Positions 24,001 to 31,595 of a stretch of 64,000 nucleotides of DNA are shown here, piece by piece. Under the pieces are notes generated by a model. It ran no database searches. It was not told the DNA's origin and saw only the letters and a list, made by a program, of their open reading frames with translations. The position numbers and the translations under genes were made by a program. Position 1 is the first letter of the stretch. Every line of letters begins with the position of its first letter. This stretch comes from Larus michahellis (lineage: Eukaryota; Chordata; Aves; Charadriiformes; Laridae), in the NCBI RefSeq assembly GCF_964199755.1, contig NC_133897.1:168032678-168096677 (forward strand), read 5' to 3'.

Positions 24001-26279
24001 GCAGCATCGTCCCCAAGCAGCCATCCAGCCCCTGTGATTGCAGCCACCCGGGCCACAGTACCCATGTCCTATTGACATTACCTTGCCCATCCTCAGCCAC
24101 CTTGGCTAGAAACCAGGGGCCCAAAATGGCAGGCTTTTCCAAGCACGAGGAGAGCTTTGAGGTTTTATGGGGTTGGGAAATCCCTGTCTTACTTCCAACA
24201 ACACCGAATAGGTATTTTATAAAGCAAATACATGAAAACTATCACCCCTCCTCATCCACCTGCTCACTATATGTGTCGCTGCTATCAGGGACAGCAGCCC
24301 AGAACAGCAGACGGGACAGGAGGACTCCAAAACAAAGACGCATCAAATGACAGCTTATGTACATCCACGCCAACTTGGTCCTTAGAAGATTAAATGACCC
24401 TTGTAGCAGATGGCAAGGGGGAGAGAGAGGTGGGGGGGACAAGCCACAGGGTGGGAAATACAACAGGGGTGAACAGAGGGCAAGGAGAAAGAAAATCAGA
24501 GCATAGGGAAAACAGGGACAGAACGTAGAAGAAAACGAGCTTAGAGGGCACTCAGAGCCCTAAGAGCTGACCCGTGGTGGCCACCAAAAATATTATCACA
24601 CTGCATGCTTGTTTTCAAAGCTGAAGCCAGGTTCTTCTGCTCCTGGCTGAGCAAGGCTATGTCTAACCACACAGGGCACTGAAACCCCATCCCAGCTTCA
24701 CCTGATGCTTGCCAAGCATTGAGGCTCTCGTTATAAATTCTGACTTCCCCAAGTTTCTCTTTCAAAGGCTTTCAAGGGAGGCCAAAACCACACAGGGCTT
24801 TTTCTTGAAAGCTGCTGCTGAGAAGCTGCTGGGTTAACTCATTAAAGGTGGGGGGGAGGCAAAAAACAAAACCTTGAGTTAATTATAGGTTGGTAATGGC
24901 AATATACACTTTCGTTCCCTGGGAATACGCCTGCTCTCATATTCACAATCCTTCAGCCACTGTCAGAAATCAGGTTGGTAAATTCAAGAGCAGCCAGCCA
25001 CGACCTTCCAAAAAAAAAAAATAAATTCCTGCATGCAAATGCCTGGCACTCGCACCAGGAACACCGACAACACCAGGACACCAACCACAGGCAGCCTTGG
25101 GGGGGTTTCAAGGCTGCAGCTCTGATCGCATCCATCCAGGAGAGTTTGCTGCCATTTCAGACACTGCAGGAGGAGGGGTGGAGACTCATCGTGGGGAAGG
25201 GAAAAAGCATCTCTGCTGGTTTTACACACCAAGACGACAAGTGCAATTAAATTAATGTGGGCAAAGCAAAATGTAGGGGGAATCAGCCAGGATTCCCAGC
25301 ATCATCACAAGATCAGGGAATGATCTTCTTGGGATGCGCAGGGAAGACCAAATGCCTCAGAATGGGACACCATCAGGATGAGATCAATCCCAACATCGTG
25401 CTTGAGAAGTGACGGAGTCACCCACGTCCTGGTGCTCCCCATTTGTGCCAGTTCATGCTCTTGGTCCAACACCAAAATGTGACGGATTCAACCCTGATGC
25501 CACATGCATCTGAGCTTCTGGCAATTTATTCCTTAATTTAATTCAAGGTGCTCAAGGGATCCCTTTTAGGGGCTTGCACACAACCACAAGTTACAGGACA
25601 CCATCCTCACAGCTCCCTTGAGAGGAAACCACATGAGTGCTCCTTAGTCTTTCGTTGCAGAGACCACCACGTACCAACCCAGATGCATCTCCTTCCTCTG
25701 CTTGGATCCCATCCTGCAGGCTTAAGCCGGGACCTTTCCCTTCTGCAGCCTCTTGCTTTAGAGAGCTTCTTGGCCAAAAAGGAAGGAGAGAAAGAACACA
25801 AGTTTTTCCCAATTAAAATACTTTTTTTTTTTTAATAATCAAAGCAGCCCAAGGATAGCAGAGTTGGACACAACACTTCCATGCACAACTGGGGAACCCA
25901 GCATAGGGGGGCACAAAGCCCCAGTGATCCTCCCTGGTTGCCACCATCAACCCCCCCATCCAGCCAAGAGTTACCTGCTGATGATGTTTTCCTGCAGCGG
26001 CTTCTCCTTGACGTTTGGCGATTTCTTCTTCTTCCCTTTTACTGCAGGGGGCTGCATGACAGGACAGAACAGTGTAACAAAAAAGGAAGATCATTCACTG
26101 GGTTTGAAGTCCACAAAACACTGGGGACAGTCACACGGGTGACCCCAATGCCTGGGCATGGCAAGGGCTTGTCTGGTACCTGCACGAAGCATGGCATTTC
26201 CTCCAGATCCTTCTTCACAGCCTTTCTCCTGGGTGCCTTTGATATCTCCTGCCCCTTCCCCGACTCGATCTTTCGCTTC
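5914..26279 (-). CDS. TOP1MT: DNA topoisomerase I, mitochondrial (5' end not resolved)
   Basis: Type IB topoisomerase, which nicks one strand, forms a 3'-phosphotyrosyl link and relaxes supercoils; the family member TOP1MT acts on mitochondrial DNA. The spliced frame joins 5914-6016, 6433-6582, 7512-7606, 8363-8490, 9454-9568, 10656-10724, 11338-11523, 12044-12187, 13053-13197, 13954-14141, 14650-14772, 15548-15669, 18221-18336, 20670-21574, 21729-21795, 25975-26051 and 26180-26279 (read from high to low). All junction phases agree, giving 943 codons plus stop and still lacking the first exon. Catalytic motifs present: CSLRVEHI (Arg), KVFRTYNAS (Arg), LCNHQR (His) and SKLNYLDPR (active-site Tyr, codon 6459-6461). 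It is TOP1MT rather than TOP1 because of residues such as [17 protein letters not shown] and the terminal EDFEF, and because RHPN1 is next door. The oddity is a long Lys/Glu-rich N-terminus in place of a short targeting exon. Confidence 0.93.
6433..6582 (-). CDS. TOP1MT: TOP1MT exon with the active-site tyrosine
   Basis: 150 nt between acceptor CCCTCAG and donor GTAAGT. It encodes the second half of the coiled-coil linker ([14 protein letters not shown]), then [20 protein letters not shown] with the nucleophilic Tyr at 6459-6461, ending [15 protein letters not shown] matches TOP1MT; nuclear TOP1 has RITVAW. Confidence 0.97.
7512..7606 (-). CDS. TOP1MT: TOP1MT linker exon
   Basis: 95 nt, acceptor TTCCCAG and donor GTGAGT. 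It encodes the first half of the linker coiled coil, beginning [15 protein letters not shown] and rich in Lys, Glu and Ala. In this family the linker forms two antiparallel helices that brake DNA rotation. Confidence 0.96.
8363..8490 (-). CDS. TOP1MT: TOP1MT core exon with catalytic histidine
   Basis: 128 nt, acceptor TTTCCAG and donor GTGAGA. It encodes [19 protein letters not shown], then ILCNHQR with the His that stabilises the transition state in the family, and ends [11 protein letters not shown]. Confidence 0.97.
8791..9275 (+). repeat. CR1 LINE 3' fragment, interrupted by a second CR1
   Basis: A sense CR1 3' end runs 8791-9042 and resumes at 9200-9275, ending in the CR1-type ATTATTCTATG tail. 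The break falls within the usual stretch where 'gtctagttgaa' continues into 'gatgtccc'; compare the intact copy near 48160. The interrupting piece is annotated separately. It lies in a TOP1MT intron, opposite to that gene. Confidence 0.85.
9043..9199 (-). repeat. CR1 LINE fragment nested inside another CR1
   Basis: Starts with the reversed CR1 tail (CATCATAGAATGG) and continues as antisense CR1 to about 9199, where the outer element resumes. About 157 bp. Confidence 0.82.
9454..9568 (-). CDS. TOP1MT: TOP1MT core exon with second catalytic arginine
   Basis: 115 nt, acceptor CTTCCTCCAG and donor GTGAGT. It encodes [20 protein letters not shown] followed by [18 protein letters not shown]. The Arg of KVFRTYNAS is one of the invariant catalytic residues. 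Confidence 0.97.
10656..10724 (-). CDS. TOP1MT: TOP1MT core exon
   Basis: 69 nt, exactly 23 codons, acceptor TTCTTTAG and donor GTGAGT. It encodes [20 protein letters not shown] and RLN. Both boundaries are phase 0. Confidence 0.96.
11338..11523 (-). CDS. TOP1MT: TOP1MT core exon with first catalytic arginine
   Basis: 186 nt, 62 codons, acceptor CTCCTTCCAG and donor GTAAGT. It begins [27 protein letters not shown] carries the catalytic Arg. It ends [14 protein letters not shown]. Confidence 0.97.
12044..12187 (-). CDS. TOP1MT: TOP1MT core exon
   Basis: 144 nt, 48 codons, acceptor CTTTTCAG and donor GTATCT. It begins [14 protein letters not shown] and ends [15 protein letters not shown], a strongly conserved core-domain segment. 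Confidence 0.97.
13053..13197 (-). CDS. TOP1MT: TOP1MT core exon
   Basis: 145 nt, acceptor CTGCCTACAG and donor GTTGGA. It begins [16 protein letters not shown], a TOP1MT-type sequence (nuclear TOP1 has DAKVPSPPPGH), and ends [11 protein letters not shown]. Confidence 0.96.
13954..14141 (-). CDS. TOP1MT: TOP1MT core exon (DNA-binding cap)
   Basis: 188 nt, acceptor TTGTTTCAG and donor GTGAGT. It begins [18 protein letters not shown] and contains [18 protein letters not shown], ending [11 protein letters not shown]. Confidence 0.97.
14650..14772 (-). CDS. TOP1MT: TOP1MT core exon
   Basis: 123 nt, 41 codons, acceptor CTTGCTCAG and donor GTGAAG. It encodes [18 protein letters not shown] to [12 protein letters not shown]. 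Confidence 0.96.
15548..15669 (-). CDS. TOP1MT: TOP1MT core exon
   Basis: 122 nt, acceptor TTTCTTCCTAG and donor GTACCT. It contains [19 protein letters not shown] and ends FFNDWRK, the conserved cap region. Confidence 0.96.
16462..16838 (-). repeat. CR1 LINE 3' fragment
   Basis: Antisense CR1: begins TATAGAATCATAGAATC and continues through CR1 3' UTR into coding-like remnant near 16830. It contains a short CA and A-rich interruption at 16521-16541. It lies in the intron between the TOP1MT exons at 15669 and 18221, in the same orientation as the gene. Confidence 0.85.
16843..16940. repeat. Short tandem duplication next to CR1
   Basis: Copies of a unit like GCCCCATGACAATCTACAT recur about four times, partly truncated, directly abutting the CR1 end. 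Probably local slippage. Confidence 0.6.
18221..18336 (-). CDS. TOP1MT: TOP1MT first core-domain exon
   Basis: 116 nt, acceptor CTGTCCCAG and donor GTACGT. It encodes [19 protein letters not shown] and then [13 protein letters not shown]. This exon and the next twelve correspond to the 13 exons that TOP1 and TOP1MT share in vertebrates. Confidence 0.96.
20670..21574 (-). CDS. TOP1MT: TOP1MT giant Lys/Glu-rich N-terminal exon
   Basis: 905 nt with acceptor TTCTTCCCACAG and donor GTAAGT, open throughout in the frame that continues into the core (ending AENKWKW, then WEEE). It codes for about 301 residues. The first 70 or so are acidic and mixed; the rest is dominated by Lys and Glu runs with basic NLS-like clusters such as KTRKRKSKE and NNKRAKKE. 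The plus strand is therefore a long pyrimidine-rich tract. The composition resembles the N-terminal domain of nuclear TOP1. Mammalian TOP1MT has only a short targeting exon at this position. It is not a chance open frame: the in-frame junction to KWKWWEEE, a motif of nuclear TOP1, and two good splice sites argue for use. Confidence 0.85.
21729..21795 (-). CDS. TOP1MT: Probable small basic exon of TOP1MT
   Basis: 67 nt, acceptor TTTTCTGTAG. It encodes [20 protein letters not shown] and AG; the first G completes an Arg codon with either upstream cassette. The donor is GTTAGG (weak), or GTAGGA if the exon starts at 21723; both keep phase 0 into the large exon. The support is frame and phase consistency and basic content, not recognised homology. 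Confidence 0.5.
23890..23942 (-). CDS. TOP1MT: Candidate alternative exon of TOP1MT
   Basis: 53 nt between a good acceptor (ATCTTTCAG) and a consensus donor (GTAAGT). Read from phase 0 it gives [17 protein letters not shown] and then AG of an Arg codon. Its length is 2 mod 3, like the 25975-26051 exon, so it can replace that exon but not follow it: inclusion of both creates a stop. It could also be a chance pair of splice sites. Confidence 0.3.
25975..26051 (-). CDS. TOP1MT: Probable Lys-rich N-terminal exon of TOP1MT
   Basis: 77 nt, acceptor CTGTCATGCAG and donor GTAACT. It encodes [20 protein letters not shown] and ENIIS plus two bases of Arg. The Lys-rich character fits the N-terminal domain, and the phases fit both neighbouring exons. 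The assignment is inferred from frame and composition. Confidence 0.5.
26180..26279 (-). CDS. TOP1MT: Probable basic N-terminal exon of TOP1MT
   Basis: 100 nt, acceptor CTTGTCCCCAG and donor GTACCA. It encodes [20 protein letters not shown], then [13 protein letters not shown]. It needs two bases from an upstream exon, so it is not the first exon. The clusters KRK and PRRKAVKK look like nuclear localisation signals. It is the furthest upstream exon I can support. Confidence 0.5.
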
Positions 26280-29200
26280 CTGGGGACAAGAGAGAATTCA
26301 GCCCACTGAGGCCAAGCAGGCAGCAAACCCCTTGGTGGTGGGAAAAGCCATGGTATGATGCCACACTACCTAACCCTGGGGTCCATCAGGACTGAAAAAA
26401 GGCTCCCAAAAGGAAATTTGGATGGATTTCCCTTCTGGCCACTTTAGGGCTGAGCTGCCCAACAGAGCCAGCTACAGCAAGCATGATAACATAATGCTGG
26501 AGGCCTCCCCAAAGTCCCCTGTCATGCTTCACAGTACCCACCTGCTACTAGTCTTTGCCCCACTGGCTCTTGAGACCCCCATGGCTCTGTCATCCACCAG
26601 CTCTTCGAGACGTGACACGGGGTTAATGCAGCGTCCCCAGGGATAGTCACTGTGACAAGATGGGGACAGTGTGTGGTTGGTAGCACCCCACTTTTGCTCT
26701 CAGAGGGAACCCCAACAGATGCTCACCCCACAGCTCAACCCTAAAATTTGCAGCTACTCACAGTGTCAAGTAGAACATCAAATGGAAAAGCCTGAGCTGC
26801 TGTTGGAGATGGTAAAAATTAAATTGCTGCTAAAATAAAAGCAAAGCCCTTCCCAATAACATAGGGATTCACAGCTCCATGTAAGTAGATGGGGGTTGGA
26901 TTTACACCCTCAGAACAGCCCAGGATATGCAGCAAGTATTATCTAGGCCCTAATCACACCACGGCAATGGAAAATAATAATTAAAAAAAAATACCACAAC
27001 AAAGGAACAAGAGCAAAATTAAGATATTGACTCTCCCCAGCAAAGCAGGCAGCTGGGCCACCATCACCCAGCTATTATCTCTCTTCTCCTTCTCATAGCT
27101 GGAGCAGCCAGAACCACCCCCACCCCCAAAAATAAATTAAAAAAAAAAAAATCAATCACAATTACCCCCAGAAACTCAAGGCCTCAGAGAGTGCAAGAAA
27201 CAAAGTACATATTCAAACAATGCCAAGGTGCTCCCCACCCATGAAGAGCCTTTACCATTGAGGAAAAAAGGAGAATTCTCAAGGAGAGAAGGTGAAGCTA
27301 CAGAACACCATGAGACATCCTGCAAACTTTTCAAGGTATAGAAAACACGTTGAAAACCTCCATATTTTACCAGCCTCTGCTGAGCCACGAGCACTCACTG
27401 CTACTGGTGGGACCACGCTCACTCAGCGCAGCAAGACATGCTTCCTCAAAGCCACCCAGGCTGCAGAAGACCCCACCCCTCACCCAACTAACTCCCTAAT
27501 GACAATGCCCCCCTACAGGAAGCTTATTTAAAGACTCCCTCAGCCCTGATTGGAAACTCCCAGCTCAAGATGCACACTGGGAAATGAAGTTTTAGCCCAA
27601 AAGGTGAATTTGAGGAGGACCCCTAACCAGCACCTCCTTGGCAAGGAGACCTCCTAGGGGCAGAACGCTTTGCACGACTCAGATGGAGCTAAACACATTG
27701 GTATAAAAACAGTGTAGAAAAATCTCCCTTGCCAGGAGACAGCCCCCCTGCAATTAAATAATTAAATTAGTCCCAAACCCCAGCCTTTCTCAGCTGCCTC
27801 TTACCCATCAGAGACCCACGGTTGGATTTGCAGAGGTCTCTGAGCCTAGACACTGGGTATAGAGCCCAGCTCCTGCAAAGTACAGCATGCTGTGACCCAC
27901 AACCCTCATCCTGAAGTCCTCACCCATCCCATTCCTCTCCAGGCCTCTTCATGCAGGTGGGTCTATTGCTTTCACCTGCCCACGTTGCCATCAACCACCT
28001 CATCACAGCTGAGCCTCAAAACCATCTCAACCATCCTCAAGCTGCTGCAAGCTACTGGGAATGGGCTGGTGCAAAGGGGTTTCACGAAGCATGGAGAAAC
28101 ATGAGCTTTCCTCAAAAACGCTGGGTTTTGAGGCAAAAAAAGGTGTTGAGATCCATGGTGAGTAGCGGGGTCATGCGTTCCCCTGGGAAGATGCCACCCG
28201 GTTCGCGGCTCGGAGCGGAAACCCCTGGAGACAGGGCTGGCTCCGGGAAAGCCTCTTTGATCCCTGTTGCGCCACCCGGGGAAAAAACATCCAAGCCACC
28301 TTTCTTGCTGGATGAGTAAAAGTCGTCAAGGGATGGGAGCCAGCCCCAGGGCAGGGAGCAGGAAAGGACGACTTCATGCCGGGGCTTGTTCGCTCTCGGC
28401 CACCTTCCACCAACTGGCATATATTTAATTTTCTTCCATTTTCACCTTGGGTCCCGTATAGATTTATTCAGCCCTAATGCATGCTGAAGGTTTCTCCCAA
28501 GCTCTCCACGCCAGTTGGGATGCCCAACGATGGGGTTTGCAGGGTGGGTGAGCTGGGAGAAACCTGTCCCAACCTATACCAGCACCAGTTTGCCGATACA
28601 TCCTGCCCAAGCACAACCTGGGTTAAATACCTTAATAATTAAGATGAATTTTGTATATTTTAATGTATTTTTTCCCTTTGCAGATACTCTTCTCTATGGA
28701 GGAGATGGGAGCAGGATGGGTCCAACCAGGGCTCTGCGGTGGGGAAACTTGGACCACAAAGTGGGTCTGGCTCATCCTTGGGGAAAACCAGACTGCAAAT
28801 GGGGTCCCTGCACGGTTCGGTGACACCGTGGCGAGACGTTGAGGGCGGTGTCAGTGACAATATCCCACGAGCTGTTGATGGCAATCAGGTCCCTCACCAG
28901 CAGAGGAATAACTACCTTGTCCTACGTGCTCCCTGATGCGCAGACGTTTGCGGCCACATGATTAAAAGCATTTTTCTTTGCAAACCACTGCGATATTCAC
29001 CCAAAAAAGCATTGCCGCCATTCCAGATAAAACAGTAACTCCACCTTTCCAGTCCAGCATCTCCTTTCGGATCGGGAAAACCAAAAGGAAGAGAAAAATC
29101 CATACCAACATACTACCTTCCCTGGAATCGCGCAACCCTTGAAGCCCCCAACAAGGAAAAACAGGCTGGGAAAGGTGGAAATGGTTTAATATATTCAGTA

Positions 29201-29960
29201 ATAAAATAAATTCAGGCACTATAAAAGGTTTAATTTATGCCGGGCTAATTTTGTTTTTCCCCTTGTTAAACAGCTGAATCTGCATGGTGTTCCCCGTGCC
29301 CCATTGACGTGAACAGGATTCATCATGCATAAGCGCGGTCTCATTAACTTCATTAGAGAAAAGAAGCCAGGTCCTGGTAAAGACTAAAGGAAGTTTTTCC
29401 TGGTGACACGCGCCGGTGACAACCCAGCTCAGCATCCCCACGTAGGGTCCCACGTGCATCTCGGGAACCGGATTTTTCCAGCCCCCAGAATAAAATTTTG
29501 CCAGCTTTAATGTCGTTGCCCCGTCCAACTGTTATTTTATGAGTGTGATTGAATGTAAAACCCTGCCGTGGCTCAAAACTGTGGCTCAGGAAGGGGAAAA
29601 TGGGGTAGGATTTGCCTTTATCTGGCTGGAAAAAGTAGGAAAATAGGATTTATTTTATTTATTTCTTTATTTTTCTATTATATTTTGTGTTTTGTAGAGG
29701 GCTTTACAGAAGCAACATCTAATGGTTATAGCAGGGCAAGCAGGTTCCAGATGTTGCAGAATCGCTCCAGCAGCTGTGTGAGCTGCAGTGGCACCATCCA
29801 GGTGTTGAGGGATATTTTTTTTTTGGGGGGGGGGGGGAGGGAAGTGAGGGGGGTGATCTGGGGGCCACACAGAGGGGAGCAGCCGGGGCACAGCGTTGGG
29901 GTGGAAAACAGCTGGACCTGACTGAAGGGTGGGCGCAGGGTGGGTGCTGCCTTATTGCAA
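26280..29960. other. Upstream region of TOP1MT; first exon not located
   Basis: TOP1MT must have at least one more 5' exon ending in phase 2. Several short minus-strand ATG-plus-donor candidates fit the phase (ATG at 26776-26778, in CTTCCTCAAAGC-adjacent sequence near 27438, and near 28955), but none has recognisable sequence. A CpG-richer patch lies near 28170-28400. I see no other gene and no clear interspersed repeat here. Confidence 0.4.
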
Positions 29961-29970
29961 CCCCGCCACC

Positions 29971-30170
29971 TGCCACAGCAGCCCAGATGTTGCGGGGGGG
30001 TGGGGGTTATAAGGGGCTGAAGTGGGGGTGCGAGAGCCCAGATGTGGCCGGGGGGCGCCTGGTTAGAGGTGGGGTCGCCCAGCTGTGGCTGTGGGCGGAG
30101 CGGACGCGCATCCAGATGTGGTTGCGGGGGGGGGGGGAGCGCGCGCCCAGCTGTGGCCGTGGGAGGGGCC
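29971..30170. repeat. G-rich degenerate tandem repeat with CAGATGTGG core
   Basis: The core CCCAG(A/C)TGTGGC followed by a G run recurs about five times: near 29971, 30038, 30079, 30112 and 30148, at 33-67 bp spacing. Several cores are E-box-like (CAGATG or CAGCTG). It lies at the upstream edge of the CpG-rich promoter. Confidence 0.6.
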
Positions 30171-30197
30171 CCCCCCGCGAGGCCCCTCCCCATCCCG

Positions 30198-30204
30198 TGA
30201 CGTC
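30198..30204 (+). promoter_or_regulatory. CRE-like site TGACGTC
   Basis: TGACGTC within CCGTGACGTCCTC, seven of eight bases of the palindromic CREB/ATF site, at the edge of the CpG island. Confidence 0.4.
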
Positions 30205-30302
30205 CTCGGCGTTCTAATTCCCACCGTTGCCACGGGCGACGGCCCCTCCGCCCCGCCCCTCCCCAAGCCGCTCCCGCCCTCTCCCCTCCCTCTCCCGCAC
30301 TT

Positions 30303-30309
30303 CCATTGG
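30303..30309 (-). promoter_or_regulatory. CCAAT box (NF-Y type), first of a pair
   Basis: CCATTGG on the plus strand, CCAATGG on the minus strand. A second copy lies 42 bp downstream, a spacing of about four helical turns. Confidence 0.5.
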
Positions 30310-30344
30310 GCAGCGCCGCCGCCGATCTTCGCCATCCCCTTCTC

Positions 30345-30351
30345 CCATTGG
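30345..30351 (-). promoter_or_regulatory. CCAAT box (NF-Y type), second of a pair
   Basis: CCATTGG, same orientation as the copy at 30303-30309. It is followed by GC boxes just upstream of the presumed RHPN1 start. Confidence 0.5.
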
Positions 30352-30389
30352 TCTCAACCTCTCTCCGCCCCGCCCCGCCGCCCTGCTTA

Positions 30390-30461
30390 TGCCGGGACCA
30401 GCGCCGTGATCGCTCCTGCTCGGCGGCGCCCAGCGGCGGGGCCGTGCGGGGGCACTGAGGG
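30390..30461 (+). other. RHPN1: Candidate noncoding first exon of RHPN1
   Basis: Downstream of the CCAAT and GC boxes, the sequence reaches a consensus donor (GTGAGT) at 30462. The exon start is not determined. It contains only a tiny open frame from ATG at about 30389 to TGA, so it would be 5' UTR. There is no transcript support. Confidence 0.35.
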
Positions 30462-30559
30462 GTGAGTGGGGGGCTGTCGGCTCCCGCGGGAGGGAAGGAA
30501 ACGGGGCCTGAGTCACCCGTAGCGAGGGGGGGAGAGAGAGATTTGCGGAGCTGTGGGGT

Positions 30560-31250
30560 TTTCCCCCGGGCATCTCTGGAAGTGAGTTTGGGGGGGTTGG
30601 GCCCCCCCCCAGCTGAGGTAACTCTGTGAGGGGCGGGGGGGGACTGGGAGAATTTGTGTCGTTTACCCTTGCCCCCGGCTGAGGTAACTCTGTGGGGTTT
30701 GTGTCCCTTCTCCCCATTTGGGGTAGCTCTGTAAAGGTGGGGGTCTGTGGGACTTTGTGTGTGTGTGTGTCCCAGCTGGGGTAGCTCTGTGAGGGGGTAC
30801 TGTGGGGGTTTGTGTCCTCCCCCCTCCTATCTGGGATAGCTCTGTAGAAGGGGTCTGTGGGTGTTTGCCCCCCCCCCCCCCCCCATTTAGGGTAGCTTTG
30901 CAAGGGAAGGGGGGGTCTGAGGTAGGTCTTGCAAGGGGGGCTGTGGGAGTTTGTGTGTTCCCCCCCATTTGAGGTAGCTCTGCAAAGCGGGGGGGTTGTT
31001 TGTGGGGTTTGCCCCCTCCCCCCTACCCATCTGGGACATCCCTGCAAGGGGGTCTTTAGGGTTTGCCCCCAGCTCGGTTGGGGCATCACTTCAAGGGTGT
31101 CTGTGGGGTCCCCCCCCCCCCTTCCCCTGGGGTAGCTCTGTAAAGGGGGTTTGGGGATTTGCCCCCCCCCAACCCAGCTGGGGCAGCTCTGCGAGGCAGG
31201 TGTCTGTGTCCCCTGCCCCAGCTGGGGTAGCTCTGGAAGGGGAGAAGCAG
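30560..31250. repeat. G-rich degenerate minisatellite
   Basis: About 13 diverged units of roughly 40-65 bp, each with a GGGTAGCTCTGTRAGGG-like core, then a G run, GTCTGTGGG, TTTGTGTC and a C-rich segment. Cores are at about 30617, 30682, 30721, 30779, 30834, 30889, 30971, 31130, 31181 and 31224, with weaker ones between. It lies between the CpG promoter and the first coding exon of RHPN1. Confidence 0.75.
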
Positions 31251-31499
31251 CCTGTGGCCAGATGTTAGGTGCTGGGGGGTTCGCAGTATCAGAGGGCAGG
31301 GGCTAGTGGGGGTTTAAACCCCCACCCAGGACTCTGAACCCCATCCCCCCCTGGGGCTAGCAGGGTGTAGGGTTAGGCCAGGACAACCAGAGAAGCCCAC
31401 GGAGGGGACACTGAGCCCCAAAGCCACCCTGTGGGGTCAGGTGGGAGCCCCCACCTGTGGGCTGACCCCCCTCAACCTGTGGATGCTGTGCCCCTGGAG

Positions 31500-31595
31500 A
31501 TGATGCCCCCTGAGGAGGAGAGCCTGGCTGGTGGTGGGGAAGGGGACAGTGGCCTCGTCCTCCTGCAAGCCTTGAAGAGCGGCAGCACCCGGAAG
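31500..31595 (+). CDS. RHPN1: RHPN1 first coding exon (probable)
   Basis: ATGATG start, 32 codons ([12 protein letters not shown] through STRK), donor GTGAGG, phase 0 at the end, which matches the next exon. The sequence is acidic and Gly-rich. In human RHPN1 the residues before GCD also come from a short poorly conserved exon. An alternative first exon elsewhere in the 10-kb intron cannot be excluded. Confidence 0.55.

Larger units (their letters stand above)
30180..30560. promoter_or_regulatory. CpG-island promoter between TOP1MT and RHPN1
   Basis: Dense CpG and C/G content with several GC boxes (CCGCCCC, CCCGCCCC near 30250-30260 and 30366-30380), two CCATTGG inverted CCAAT boxes and a TGACGTC site, without a TATA box. 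RHPN1 starts downstream on the plus strand and TOP1MT runs away on the minus strand, so it could be bidirectional. Its use by RHPN1 is likely; its use by TOP1MT is inference, because that gene's first exon is unknown. Confidence 0.65.

Noticed and set aside
28112-28420. A GC-rich patch with open frames on both strands, considered as TOP1MT exon 1.
   Set aside because: The only consensus donor there (GTGAGT near 28159) is on the plus strand; no minus-strand donor with the required phase follows an ATG.
30390-30420. A minus-strand coding start overlapping the CCAAT boxes (MAKIGGGAAQWK...).
   Set aside because: The frame is made of the CCAAT and GC boxes themselves and has no recognisable relation to TOP1MT.
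30214-31089. A 291-codon minus-strand open frame, Pro/Thr-rich with repeats.
   Set aside because: It is the minisatellite and CpG island read in reverse; the repetition and GC content explain the openness, with no recognisable domain.
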